64,000 nt of DNA from the NCBI GenBank assembly GCA_034509755.1, contig CM067541.1, forward strand, positions 30,765,504-30,829,503. Direction: 5' to 3'. The position numbers were made by a program, and so were the translations under genes. Numbering within the stretch: the stretch's first letter is position 1; each line of letters opens with the position of its first letter. The DNA is from Anisodus tanguticus (lineage: Eukaryota > Streptophyta > Magnoliopsida > Solanales > Solanaceae). The notes under the pieces are model-generated. The model worked only from the letters and a program-made list of their open reading frames with translations. It ran no database searches and was not told the origin of the DNA. Shown piece after piece: positions 46,724 to 59,165 of the stretch.

Positions 46724-47957
46724 TGTAACACCTCAACAATTTTAAACTAATATTTACATTTTCAATTGACCATAATCTTTAAGGTAAGGATATATTTTAT
46801 TTGGAACTTCCTAAACTTGAATTTTATGATATTTGAAAATGACTTATTGTATATTGTGGTCATATTGTCATGGTTTTGTTATGTAGAATACCCTTGTTAT
46901 CATTTTTGTTAAATTTGTATGAAATAGAATAGAAAATACGTATTTTAGGCCAGCCCAATTCTTGAGCTTTATCCAAGTAGTATATATCCCTTTTGTGCCA
47001 CACCTTTCCCCAAGCACCTCTCATTTTTATTTTGTAATTCCAAAGAAAACCGCAATCCTCTCTCCTTCTAATCTTCAGAAATATTACACCAAAACCTTCA
47101 TATTCTTAACCTAAATCAACCAGCAAGAATTGTTCTTGTTTAACCACAAGATACTCCTCTATTTTGTGGTATATATACCCTTATACAAACTAAGGAAAGT
47201 GTTTGAGGAAGTGGAAAAATTTGGTTGGTCTATGACGTAGACGATTCAAATGTCCTCAAACTGTGGTAAAACTAGTCGTGCTGTAAAACACCAAGGTTTG
47301 TGTATAAACTTGATCTTGAAATCTCTTTACTTGCTGGAGTTTTTGAAATAACTTGAAATTTTGTTTTCATTCTCTCCACTTTATATCGTTGTATTGGTAT
47401 TATCTAAATATTGCACTATATTCGCTAACTCGCCCACTTGTACAGATTGCTTGATCATTGTGCATTCTTGTTGGGACTTTGTCCTTCTTGTGGCAGTGTC
47501 TTTGTCACTCATCTCGGTATGCCTCTTGATTCAGATCTTTTTCCATCTTGACTTTGGATTTATGATTCGTCTTAATTATGGAACTCTTCCATGTTAAGTA
47601 TGAACCATAAAGTCATTTTTAATATGGTTCTTGATTCTCTTAATTATTGGATTTTGAACCTAGTTGATTTAGGGCTTCGGTCCATCTTGATATCTGATTA
47701 TGCTTAGTGTGATGTCATGACGTATATATTGAGCAAAATATGATATTTGGCAAACTCTCTTGGATTGATTTTATAAGCTTTCTTGACACTGGGGCTTTGA
47801 ATTTGATATTGATATTTGAAAATACTTGAAGGTTTGATATTTGATACTCTATATATATTTGTGTACTTAATATATCTTTATATCTTATTTGAGGTACCTA
47901 TGATATTGAATTGAACTGGAGAATCTAATGGCTCCAAGACTAAAACTTATACACCAC
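46724..47957 (+). repeat. 5' LTR of element D, 3'-truncated
   Basis: TGTAACACCTC, then TTTTAAACTAATATTTACAT, parallel to 49385 onward until TATACACCACTAA (47957), where integrase-side sequence begins. In the 3' LTR the sequence continues past this point for at least 230 bases, so the 5' LTR end, primer site and most of the internal region are deleted at this joint. Confidence 0.8.
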
Positions 47958-49340
47958 TAAATTGATTAAGGAAGTTCAATATGGGGAAAAGCGTGATTTT
48001 AAGTTGAGGGATGATAATGTCCTATTTTATCAAAATAGGTTATGTGTTCCTAAGGATGACAATGTGAGCAAAATAAATTTTGAATGAAGCACATACTTCA
48101 CTATATGCAATGCATCCTGGAGGCACTAAAATGTACCAAACCATCAAAGAACATTACTGGTGGAATGGTATGAAGAAAGACATTGCAGAGTTCATCTCTA
48201 AATGCTTGGTTTGTCGACAAATAAAGGTCGAGTATCAAGTCCCAGCTGGTTTGCTACAACCCTTATCGATACCTGAGTGGAAATAGGAGAGAATAACCAT
48301 TGACTTTATTTCTGGACATCCACACACTCAAAGAAATCATGATGCAATTTGGGTTATAGTTGGTAGGCTAACCAAGAGTGCTCATTTCTTGGCAATCAGA
48401 ATGGACTACTCACTTCAACATTTACAAGAATTGTACATCAATGAGATTGTGAGGTTGCCTGAGATTCCCATTTCTATCCTATCTGACCGAGACTCGAGGT
48501 TTACATCAAGATTTTGGACTAGCTCGCAAGAAGCTTTGGGTACCAGTTTGAACTTTAGTACTTCCTTCCATCCTCAAACAGACGGTCAGTCCGAGAGGGT
48601 AATACAAATCTTGGAAGATATGCTTTGGGCTGCATTATTGAGTTTGAGGGTAGTTGAGAGAAACACCTAGCCTTGATAGAATTTGCTAAAAATAATAGCT
48701 ACCAATCAAGTATAGGCATGCCTCCTTACGAATCTTAATATAGGAGGAAATGTAGAACTCATCTACGTTGGAGTGAAGTTGGTGAAAGGAAATTGTTTGG
48801 TCCTGAAATTCTGCAACAAATTGAAGATAAGGAAAAATCTTCAAGGATCGTTTAAAAATTGCTTTAGATAGACAAAAATCTTATGTTGATCTTAAGAAGC
48901 GTGAAATTGAGCATCAAGTAGGGGATAATGTATTTTTAAAGGTTTCTCCATGGAAGAAGATTATGTGATTTGGCCAAAAAGGAAAACTTAGTCCTCAATT
49001 TTTTGGACCTTATGAAGTGCTTGAGAGAATTGGCCCAGTTGTATATAAACTAGCTCTTCCACCTAAGTTAGACCAGATCCATAACCTCTTTCATATTTCT
49101 ATGCTTAGAAGATATCCCTCAGATCCATCTCTTGTTCTTCCTATTGAATCCATTTATGTCAATCCTGACTTGACATATGAAGAAGAACCTATTCAAATCT
49201 TGGTGTGTGAGATAAAAGAGCTTAGAAACAATAAAATCCCCTTAGTGAAAGTCCTTTGGAGAAATCATTCTGGCAAGGAAGCTACTTGGGAGTGAGAAGA
49301 GGATATGCGAGTTTGATATCCCCATTTGTTTCGGGACTAG
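47958..49340 (+). pseudogene. Chromovirus integrase with C-terminal chromodomain (element D)
   Basis: HHCC zinc finger: EAHTSLYAMHPGGTKMYQ ... HYWWNGMKKDIAEF ... KCLVCRQIK (48080-48230). Catalytic core: ERITIDFISG (first D), ISILSDRDSRFTSRFW (second D), HPQTDGQSERVIQ (E) at 48590. C-terminal fold: VGDNVFLKVSPWKK and GPYEVLERIGPVVYKLAL. The chromodomain lies at about 49170-49295 (YEEEPIQILVCEIKELRNNK, VKVLWRNHSGKEATWE). All three acidic residues remain, but TAG at 48284-48286 replaces the tryptophan after EWK, TAG at 48668-48670 and TGA at 48966-48968 interrupt it, and there are frameshifts. In chromoviruses the chromodomain steers integration to marked chromatin. Compared with a full pol, only the last third is present. 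Confidence 0.88.
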
Positions 49341-49370
49341 TAAAAGGTAAATTTTGGGACAACATTTATT

Positions 49371-49384
49371 TAAGGGGAGAGAGT
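49371..49384 (+). other. Polypurine tract of element D
   Basis: AAGGGGAGAGAG (49372-49383), then T, then TGTAACACCCC. Expected plus-strand primer site directly before the 3' LTR. Confidence 0.8.
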
Positions 49385-50861
49385 TGTAACACCCCAAAAT
49401 TTTTAAACTAATATTTATATTTTCAATTGACCATAATCTTTAAGGTAAGGATATATTTTATTTGGCACTTCCTAAACTTGAATTTCACGATATATTGCTT
49501 ATTTTATATTCTGGTCATATTTATAAGGAGGTGTCATGGTTTTGTTATGTAGAATACCCTTGTTATCATTTTTGTTAAATTTGTATGAAATAGAATAGAA
49601 AATACGTATTTTAGGCCAGCCCAATTCTTGAGCTTTATCCAAGTAGTATATATCCCTTTTGTGCCACACCTTTCCCCAAGCACCTCTCATTTTTATTTCG
49701 TAATTCCAAAGAAAACCGCAATCCTCTCTCCTTCTAATCTTCAGAAATATTACACCAAAACCTTCATATTCTTAACCTAAATCAACCAGCAAGAATTGTT
49801 CTTGCTTAACCACAAGCTACTCCTCTCTTTTGTAGTATATATACCCTTATACAAGCTAAGGGAAGTGGTTCAGCAAGTGGACAAATTTGGTTGGTCTATG
49901 ACGTAGACGATTCGAACGTCCTCAAACTGTGGTAAAACTAGTTGTGTTGTAAAACACCAAGGTTTGTGTACAAACTTGATCTTCAAATATCTTTACTTGT
50001 TGGAGTTTTTTGAAATAACTTGAAATTTTGTTTTCATTCTCTCCACTTTATATCGTTGTATTGGTATTATCTCAATATTGCAAGATATTCGTTAACTCGC
50101 CCACTTGTACGGATTGCTTGATCATTTGCATTCTTGTTGGGATTTTGTCCTTCTTGTGGTGGTGTCTTTGTCACTCATCTCGGCATGCCTCTTGAGTCAG
50201 ATCTTTTTTCATCTTGACTTTGGATTTGTGGTTCGTCTTAATTATGGAACTTTTCCGTATTAAGTAGGAACTAGAAAGCCATTTTTAATATGGTTCTTGA
50301 TTCTCTTGATTATTGGATTTCAAACCTACTTGATTTGGGGCTTCAGTCCATCTTGATATCGTATTATGCTTAGTGTAATGGCATTACGTACAAATTGAGC
50401 GAAATTTGATATATAGCAAACTCTCATGGATTGATTTTATAAGCTTTCTTGACACTGGAGCTTTGAATTTGATATTGATATTTAAAAATAATTAAAGGTT
50501 TTATATTTGATACTTTATATATATATGTCCACTTGATTTATCTTTATGTCTTATTTGAGTTACCTATGACATCGAATGGAACTGGAGAATCTAATGGCTC
50601 CAAGCCCAAAGTTTATACGCCACTAATCTTTATGGTTAGTGATAGTTGTTTTTTATCGTAGGTAATGTACGGGATGATATTTGAAGACGGCCATTTGGAG
50701 TAGACTTTTTGGGAGCTTTTATGGATATCACATTTTCATGTGCATCTAGGTTTTGTATAGTTTTGGGACTTGTACATGACTTATATGTCTCATTTATGTA
50801 TGTAATTTTGGAGGCTGGTTGGATCTCAAGACCATAATCTTGTAGCTTGAATTTGGTGACT
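49385..50861 (+). repeat. 3' LTR of element D, interrupted by element B
   Basis: TGTAACACCCCAAAATTTTT onward, parallel to the 5' LTR to about 50628, then unique LTR sequence to 50861. The LTR has no CA end before the next element's TGTATTAACACC, so B is inserted inside it. Confidence 0.8.
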
Positions 50862-51018
50862 TGTATTAACACCTAATTTTTACCCTCCAATAATTTTATT
50901 TAATTATTCAGAGTTTCTAAGTCACAGGAGCAGTGAAATATACTTTTCACAAAGCGAATATGATTTTACAAAATTATTCCGGAAGTATTTTGTCATTTCG
51001 TTTGACAAAACATCACTT

Positions 51019-51075
<57 letters not shown>
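51019..51075. repeat. TG/TA dinucleotide microsatellite in the B LTR
   Basis: (TG)n followed by (TA)n. In the 3' LTR the same place (about 60157-60182) carries only a short TATATATTATAT, so it expanded in this copy. Confidence 0.9.
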
Positions 51076-51078
<3 letters not shown>

Positions 51079-52007
51079 ATATTATATCCTAATTTTCCAT
51101 AGTTTGATCATTTATTATGATTTTGAAAGTTTAACAGATAATTATAAATGTAATTATCTCAAAAGAATTTTCAAAATTAAAAGATTAATGTTCCGCTCCT
51201 TCAAATTCAGAAAATTATTAATTAAATACGATAATGGAATTACGTCTCAATTTTAAATCATGTTTTAATTTAAAAGGCATTTGCATGACTTTAATTTCAT
51301 TAACTCCAAATAATGTCAAATTTAGGCCCAAGACAAATGGCTCAGGCCCAGCCCATTACACGGCGTATAGAGGGCAACAACCCTTATTTTTTCTTTTATG
51401 ATTTGGCATAAGCCTTTGCCTTAGCCATTTCCTTGCTCTGCATCTCCATTACCAAAGATCGCAATATGACAGTGGTATACGTTGCTTTGATCCTTGTAGC
51501 TTCGGAAAGAGAATTTTTGCTCCCCTCCTCTCTCCACCACGCCATGGTACCACCGTACCACCACCCCCAACCCCCAAGGTGAGGTTTTCCCCTCTAACAT
51601 GCTTTTTCTGCTAGCATTAATTGCTTCTGGTCCGATTATGAATTCAAATCCTTCATTCTCATTGGTTGAGAGCCCCATTTGAGGGAAATTTCCCCCAGAA
51701 GGGAGTTCTCCCACATCGACAACTTGAGGTCCGCTAGAGTTTCATTTCCCCAATAAATTTAGACCATCATCCTATATTTTAATGGTCCAAAACTATATAT
51801 TTGACATTCACATTGATTGATAGCCATTTTCAAGTTAGAATTCGATTAATTCAGCTTAAATTGGGATCCAACCCTTTGGCGGAACCCAGAACTAGTTTGA
51901 TTGATCGATTCACAACTTAAACGTTTTCCTTTTCATGTGTTTGCGAGTTGTTGAGATCCCCGGAGTGAAGAACAAGCTCCAAATCGATCTTTAGGCTGCC
52001 TCCACAC

Positions 52008-52016
52008 AAGGTAAAT
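52008..52016 (+). promoter_or_regulatory. Putative splice donor in element B 5' LTR
   Basis: AAG|GTAAAT, a good plant donor, at the junction between a GC-richer stretch and the T-rich remainder of the LTR. In the 3' LTR the matching site reads AAGTTAAAT (about 61348), losing the invariant G. Confidence 0.45.
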
Positions 52017-53047
52017 ATAATTCCTCTTTAATTTTATATTTAATTAGCTTAGTATAATCTATATTAACTGTTTGTGTGTTGATTAAGCATATTTAATAGA
52101 GATTAGTGTCTGTTTAGGTTCATTAGGTTAGTTGTTAAACATGTTTAGTTAGGATTAGTTGTTACTTATGTGTATTTTTTTAATAATCAGTATGTTTTGA
52201 TTGTTATAAACCATTGTGTGATCTTTATTAGTGTTGTTTAGGCCATTGTTGGCATTTACTATGATATTAGAAGCATGATTAGTTAGCTTAATTACTATTT
52301 GAGCTTGTTAAGTTATTTGTAAAGCATGTTTTAGTTAATTAAACCAATGACCAGTGAGCTTGCTTAGTTAAAGTCACTGATAATGTTTCATTATTAGGGT
52401 TGTTTGTACCAACCAGATTGATATCCAACATGTTAGTCACTATTAAAGTATGTTAGGATAGCTATTTGTGTGTTAAGTGTCTATCATGCTAGATTAAGGA
52501 AGTTTTAAACATGTATGAATCCTTGATACTATCATCACTATTTATTGATTGTTTGTATGTGGCTAGACATATAGATACTAAACATGTTAGTTTTTGGTTG
52601 GCTGTGTGCACATAAAAATCATGTAGTTGGCTTAACACCTAGTTTAAAGTCTATCTAATCATGTGTGACAGGTTTCAATGGTTGTGAATTGATTGGCATG
52701 TTAATTACAGTTTGTTATAAACCAATCTTAAGTTGTTTAGCTAATAGGATGTTCAAAGTGTGGTCTGGAACTTGTTAATTGAATAAACTAATTTAAAAAG
52801 CTATTGGGTTGATCTGAGAAGTATGTTTAACCTTTTAGGAACTGTGTTTAGTTAATCCATGCCCCTACTATACTTGTTTTGTCATTTAACACTAGTATTA
52901 AGATAAAAATGGAATGTTAAGGTCACTTTTGTGCTTATTTGGTGTATGTTTGCTCTTAAAAGCCATATCTGGTTTGAATATGTTGTAGATGACTTCTATT
53001 GTGTCTCTTAGTCTCTGTTTAGGTTCGAAATAACTTAATATGTTAAG

Positions 53048-55931
53048 TGTCATGAACCAAATCACTGATCGTGCGGGTACCTACCCTTTCTTAAACCACA
53101 CTAACTCATCCACAAAAGAGTGTTACAAAACTTCCAAACAGTGAACCACACAAGCCACTTCCATAAGCCTTAACATGTCGGTTACCTAAAGTTTGCTTCT
53201 CACTGGTCGCTGATCACAAAACACCACTGAACTTCGTCATATCACTTAGTCTATTTATGTGGACTCCCTTCTTTAAGCATACCCAACAATCATCCCTCGT
53301 CTGAAATAAGCAAGACAACAACACCACAACCCATAATAACCAAAGTAATCCCAAAGACGTACCTTATTTTTACCAATTCTCGATCAACTATACTTTTCTT
53401 GACTATTCAATTCCCCAATTCCAATCAAATCACCATCATCTCTATCGTCTAACCATTTCTCGAACCTACTCAACTCTAGAATTGAATACTTTCTAAGTAA
53501 TTTACTAAGCACATCCATGTAAGGCTTACATTAATGTGAATCACACTAGATCTCAGTAGTCTACAGTCATAGCTAATGTGGAACCTCTAGTCCTCGAATC
53601 CATCAAGTGTCTAGTTAAGAGATTAGCAAGCACACAACATATCAAATGAATCAACAATAAAGATATCAAGGCTGAAACGCATCATACAATACAATGAATA
53701 CAACAACCAGAGTCAGAGATATGAGTGGATTTAATATGAATGTATGTGCGATGTAATGCAATACACTAGCCAACTATTTCATATCGTACACATATGCTCT
53801 AGGCAGAATATTTCTACGTCCCGACAGTCATGACCCATGGGGGACCCATGAAGTCCATTACTAGTCACTCCGTACACACAACCTAGGGATGACTATACCA
53901 CCCACCACACTGGTAGCCATTCCGCACACAACCCAGAGATGGATACGCTATTAAAAATGTGTTACAACAATCACGGATATTTCCTCCTCACTTATCACCA
54001 TCACACCAATTACAGGTAATATCAATGTGTCATGGAAATGAGGATGAATGCATGTATGAATGTCAAATTCAACACTAATAATAAGATGAATAAACATAAC
54101 AACATTCATAAATCAACTACCAATATGAACTTATTCCCAATTTTGTACAATGCCACATCCGGAACAATTTTCCTTCGGACCACAGAGGTAACACCAATTA
54201 TATATGCACGTATTAACCACCATAATAGGAAGCATCAGATGTTTCACTTTCCCTCTTATCATTATTAATATGAAATCATAGTTCACAACAATGTATCATG
54301 TAGAATGTGTATGAATGATGTGCATGTATCAATCTTAAGTGTTAATCATAATCAAATCCTAATCGTTCCACACATGGACACATATCACAATATCAACATC
54401 AAGTCAAGTCCCTTCCTTTATCCATGATAATACTAAGATAAGTGAGAGACAACTATATCATAATCATGATACGACAACTAAGTGCAAATCCAATATCCAA
54501 CACTAGGCAGCAAGCCAATGAATCACAAAGAGGAAACAAGTCCACAAATCAGTCAACAATACCAAACCTAAGTAATCCAACTAAATTTCATACCTGAAGG
54601 CGTAACGTGATTTCTCCATTAGTAACTAACTCTATGCTTTGCTAATTGAAGTCTAACCAAAAGGTTAGCCGTAACCTACTTGAATGTTAAGCTGGAGCCA
54701 CAAATAATCACACTGGAACCTTGCCTTTCTGCGGGTCCCAATTATACTCGATGTCTAGTCATTATTGAAATCTAGGTTAGAAACGGAAACTAGCAATATT
54801 CATAAGATTAGACTATTCCTTGAACCCTAAACAACTAGGGGAAAAGGGCCCATAAGGGTAAAATGGTAATTTAAGGGTGAAATTGGTAACCCAACATTCT
54901 AGAAGTTCAATTTTACTCCCCACTTGCTAAATTAGTTCAAGAATAGGCCAATTTCATCATACAATACAGAACCCCCAATTTATACATAAAACCTAGATTC
55001 TCCATAATTAATTTCTCAACAAACATGAAAGATTCAAGTGTAATAGTTACTAATTAGTGTAATCCATACTTAGATTAGTAAAACCCATCAATTAATCTCA
55101 CAATGTGGCCTAATAATTTAATTAATACCATTCAAGTAGAACTCATCCTCTTAACTAGTTCACTAGGTTTTCCCATTGTTGATTTCAACTTAAGAAAGGT
55201 AAATAAAGTAAAATGATGTTAATGAACTTACCCCAAGAACAAATCCACCTAGAGATGTTTGAAATCTCCCTAGAGGTGCCTTGGAGAAATATTTTAGGAA
55301 TGGGAGATGGAAGACCTAATTTAACACTTAAAAGGGTTCTGATTTTTTGTCAACCGTTGTAGCAGTCAAGGTCCGTTGTAGCGGAGCCCACACGAACGAG
55401 CTCGTAACCCTAAGAAAAATCCCAGCCCTTTGCTATAGCTGCCCTCTGTCCGCTACAGCAGGTCCCAATATCTACTGGGTGCACTGTAGGCTCACCCCAA
55501 CGACAATTACAGACACCAGTAAAAAATCCTATTTTCACAATTTAACCCTGAAATCTGACAATCACCCGAGACCTACCCGACACAAACCAGATATGGACAC
55601 TCACATAAAAACACACTACAGATTCACTTGTGGTCTCAGAATTTTCACCGGAGGTCTATTTTAATCGAGTTAACCCCCAACGGCTTAAATCCAACTCTCC
55701 AACCAATAGTCAAAATACTTATGAGGGCCTCGGGAATCAAACCAGCTATCTCACCAAGTCATAAACGACCCTCCGGAACTCATCAACGGAATTATAAAAA
55801 TGATATGTTTACTCCAAAGTCAACTACTGGTCAAATGTTCTCGCTTAAGGATTCAAATTCTTTCAATTTTCACTAGGAGCATTCGATAAACTCGGGAATT
55901 GGGTCAACAAGGGTAAATAGGTCAAAAGCAA
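53048..55931 (-). repeat. C-family LTR, copy 3 (minus strand), in the B LTR
   Basis: Starts TGTCATGAACCAAATCACTG and carries the family landmark CATGGGGGACCCATGAAGTC (about 53838), but is more diverged than copies 1 and 2. The far end (about 55931) lacks a clear GTTACA end, and no target duplication was found. Probably a solo or truncated LTR. The ORFs in it are short and not convincing. Confidence 0.6.
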
Positions 55932-56252
55932 TGTGTCATATTTATTGGTGTTGTTTAGTCCATTGTTGGCATTTACAATGATATTAGAAGCATGATTAGT
56001 TAGCTCAATTATTGTGTGAGCTTGTTAAGTTATTTGTTAAGCATGTTTTAGTTTATTAAACCAATGATCAGTGAGCTTGCTTAGTTAAATTCATTGTTAA
56101 TGTTTCATTATTAGGGATGTTTGTACCCACCATATTGATATCCAACATGTTAGTCACTATTAGAGTATGTTATGGTAGCTATTTGTGTGTTTTAAGTGTC
56201 TATCATGCTAGATTAAGGCAGTTTTAAGCATGTATGAATCATTGAGACTATA
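55932..56252 (+). repeat. Extra B-type LTR fragment fused to integrase
   Basis: TTTATTGGTGTTGTTTAGTC to GAGACTATAAAACTTG matches both 52205-52540 and 61560-61880. Since the first of these is already present upstream, this is a second copy of the same LTR interval, joined directly to integrase coding sequence. Confidence 0.75.
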
Positions 56253-56980
56253 AAACTTGGCAACCGACTTCGCGCGCAACAACATCACATGCCAATTTAG
56301 CATCCCAGAATCAATCCTAACAGACAATGGAGTGAATTTAAACAATCATCTGATGAAAGACATATGTGAACAATTCTATATCACTCATTGTAATTCGACC
56401 ACATATAGGCCACATATTAATGAAGCCGTAGAGGCAGCAAATAAGAACATCAAATGAATATTAAGGAAAACGACCGACAACTACAAGTGTTCGTATGAAC
56501 AGCTGCCCTACGCATTGCTATGATATTGAACACCACTCTTACCTCAACCGGAGCAACCCCATATTTGCTTGTCTACAGTGTTGAAGAAATAATACTACTC
56601 GAGGTAGAGATACCCTCGCTCAGAATCATACAAGAGGAAGAATTGGACAACGTAGAGTGGGTCTGCAAAAGATATGAGCATCTGGCTCTGATCGATGAAA
56701 AAATGATGGTTGTTTTATGTCACGGTCAACTATGTCAACAGATAATGGAACGCACCTTCAACAAGCGAGTGAGATCCTGAAGCTTCTAAATAGGACAATT
56801 GATACTCAAGAACATGTTTTCGCACAAAAATGAGTACAAAAGAATGTTCGCACCCTACTGGCAAGGGCCCTACATAGTGAGCAAGGTACTAACGGGAGGA
56901 GTTGTCATCCTCGCATAGATGGATGGCCAAAAGTGGCCCAAAGTAATCAATTCAGATGCCATCAAGAGATACTACGTGTG
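56253..56980 (+). pseudogene. Tat integrase core and C-terminus remnant (element B)
   Basis: LATDFARNNITCQFSIPESI, LTDNGVNLNNHLMKDICEQF (second catalytic D), THCNSTTYRPHINEAVEAAN (catalytic E; a usual G is E here), TTLTSTGATPYLLVYSVEE, LIDEKMMVVLCHGQLCQQIM, FNKRVRS, then APYWQGPYIVSKVLTGGVVI and the end WPKVINSDAIKRYYV. Stop at 56455-56457 and several frameshifts. The zinc finger and first catalytic D are absent because the LTR fragment joins just upstream. Confidence 0.82.
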
Positions 56981-57097
56981 AAGACACGTCCCTCAGTTGT
57001 AATCGCATTTCCTTTACTTGTAATTGCATTTTTATTTTGCTTGTAATCGCACTTTGCTTGTAATTGCATTAGAAAACTCAAAATATTCCTTATAATG

Positions 57098-57535
57098 AAC
57101 TACGTGAGGACCTGATTCCTAAAAATGGGGATACATAGGCATCCATTTTAGACTCGGCCACATTATTACCCAAATCTATCATTCCTTATAATGAACTACA
57201 CGAGGAACTTATTCCTAAAAAGGGGATATGTAGGTGTCTATTACAGACTCAGTCACAATATTATCCAAATATATCATTCCCTATAACGAACTATGCGAGG
57301 ACCTGATTCCCAAAAAATGGATACGTAGGCGTCCATTATGGACTCGGTCGCATTACTATCAAACCCCCATATCTCCTTATATGAACTATGCAATGACCCG
57401 ATTCCTATAGAGGGATACGTATGCGCTCTTTGAGCTCGATCGCATTATTACAAAAATCAACCATATTTATTACGAACTACATTTCGACCTGATTCTGGAG
57501 ATGGGATATGTAGGCGTTCTTCGAGCTCGATCGCA
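57098..57535 (+). repeat. Five-unit Tat 3' UTR motif array (element B)
   Basis: Units start near 57098, 57193, 57288, 57383 and 57474 (period 91-95), each GAACTA.G...GACCTGATTCC...GGATACGTAGGC followed by a TCGGTCGCATTA-type spacer. Two more degenerate copies lie at about 59679 and 59821. Confidence 0.85.
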
Positions 57536-58299
57536 CCAACCAAAAATCCAAAAAACCCCACGGAAGCCTCAGAGACATCAAGAATTTGAAGGATCGCCTC
57601 ACAAAATGTAAACTGGTAGAATTTTTGAGATCTTAAAAATTCCACTAACAATCCGGCTTAAAGGATCAACCGGTCCAAACTCATAAATTGGGGAAACATT
57701 TTTGAGAGGGACTAAAAAATTCCTTTGATTCAATTGGCGAGACTCAGCCGATCCAAATCCGAAACTAGGGCAAATATTTGAGGGGGTTTCGATAATTTCA
57801 ACAAAGACAAATGAAGAGCAAAAGTAGAGCGCCAAAGATGGTCAAAGAATCTCGCTCTAAGCGAATATGTCATGACATGAGTTAACAATTTTTTGGTTAT
57901 ATAAATGTTTTTGTCAAAATTCTATTTTCTAAAATATTTTCAAATATTTCTATTCAAAATATTGTCTCTCATTATACCGGGACCGAAAGAGGGGCAAAAA
58001 TCAGAAAAATAGAGAAACGACACAACATGAGTCAATAACACGGATTGACCGCATAGGAAACTAACAAATCTTTATGTGATTACAGGTCACCAGAATGTCT
58101 TTTGGAGGACGACATGATTTTCTACTAACTTATTTGTTCATAGATGAAATAGGTATAACAGATAGCTACTCCGACATCGGAAAACAATTGCCAGGCCTCG
58201 AGAGCCACCAACAAATAAAGGATACAACATCAGACCTAAGAGCCACAGAAGAGGAAAAATGCCTTAAGGGGGCATAAAGTAAAAAGATACAACCTGACC
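57536..58299. other. Non-coding 3' UTR stretch of element B
   Basis: No gene. 57690-57790 has GGGGCAAATATTTGAGGGGG-like sequence similar to 45838-45960 in B', so it is shared Tat 3' UTR. Confidence 0.45.
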
Positions 58300-59165
58300 C
58301 TGAGAGTCTAGAGTCTGAATGATGTAATTTTGACCGAAAGGTTGCAGTCTTCAATTAAAAGTACAAGTGATGTAATTTTGGCCAAAAGGTCGCAGTCTTC
58401 ACTCCGAGAGTCTGAATGATGTAATTCCGACCGAAAGGTTGCAGTCTTCATTGAAAAGTCTGAGTAATGTAATTTCGGCCAAAAGGTTGCAGTCGTCACT
58501 CAAAGTGTCGGAATAATGTAATTCCGACTGAAAGGTTGCAATCGTCATTCAAAAGTTCGAGTAATGTAATTTCGGCTAAAAGGTCACAGTCTTCATTCAA
58601 AAGTCTTAGTGATGTAATTTCGACCGTAAGGTTGCAGTCTTCACTCAAAGATTCCGAATGATATAATTTTGGATGAAAGGTTGCAGTCTTCATTCAAAAC
58701 TCCAAGTGATATAATTCAGCCACTCAAAGCATCAAAATGATGTAATTTCGACCGAAAGGGTGCAATCTTCATTCACAATTCTGAGTGATATAATTCCGGC
58801 CGAAGGGTCGCAGTCTTCACTCCAAGTGTCTGAATGATGTAATTCCAGCCGAAAGGCTGCAATATTCATTCAAGAGTCAGAATGATATAATTCCGGCTAA
58901 AAGGTTGCTATCTTCATTTAAAAGTCCGAGTGATGTAATTATAGTTGAAAGATTGCAGTCGTCACTCTAAGTATCTGAATTGTGTAATTCCGATCGAAAG
59001 GCTGCAGTCTTCATTCAAAAGTCTGAGTGATGTAATTCCAGCTGAAAGGCTGCAGTCTTCATTCTAAATGTCAGGTGATGTAATTCCGATCGAAAGGCTG
59101 CAGTCTTCACCTCAAAGTCTGAACGATGTAATCCCGATCAAAAGTCACGGTCTTCATTCCCAAAG
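58300..59165 (+). repeat. 49-bp tandem array, about 18 units, with dimeric organisation (element B)
   Basis: Each unit contains GATGTAATTCCGACCGAAAG, then GTTGCAGTCTTCA and a variable tail. Unit lengths are 47-51 bp except one of about 30 bp (near 58705). Many neighbours alternate between a GAATGAT...CATTCAAAAGTC form and a GAGTGAT...CACTCAAAGTGTC form. Confidence 0.93.

Larger units (their letters stand above)
46724..50861 (+). mobile_element. Element D: chromovirus with only integrase and chromodomain left
   Basis: 5' LTR 46724-about 47957, internal 47958-49384, polypurine tract, 3' LTR from 49385, interrupted at 50861 by element B. The two LTRs are closely similar. gag, protease, RT and RNase H are absent. 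The integrase C-terminus (VGDNVFLKVSPWKK, LSPQFFGPYEVLERIGPV) and chromodomain place it with Tekay/Del-like chromoviruses. The left flank TCGCA (46719-46723) is a candidate target duplication. The right flank is outside the window. Confidence 0.82.
50862..53047 (+). repeat. 5' LTR of element B, truncated
   Basis: TGTATTAACACCTAATTTTT, then CCTCCAATAATTTTATTTAA, parallel to 60011-62446 up to TTAATATGTTAAG. It includes (TG)n(TA)n at 51019-51075, a degenerate TATA position (AATAAATT at about 51752) and the splice-donor-like AAGGTAAAT at 52008-52016. It breaks off at 53047 into C-family LTR sequence. Confidence 0.85.

Noticed and set aside
58300..59165. CRISPR-like array
   Set aside because: Regular 49-bp units, but with no distinct conserved-repeat and unique-spacer pattern; whole units are related. 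This is plant retrotransposon DNA.
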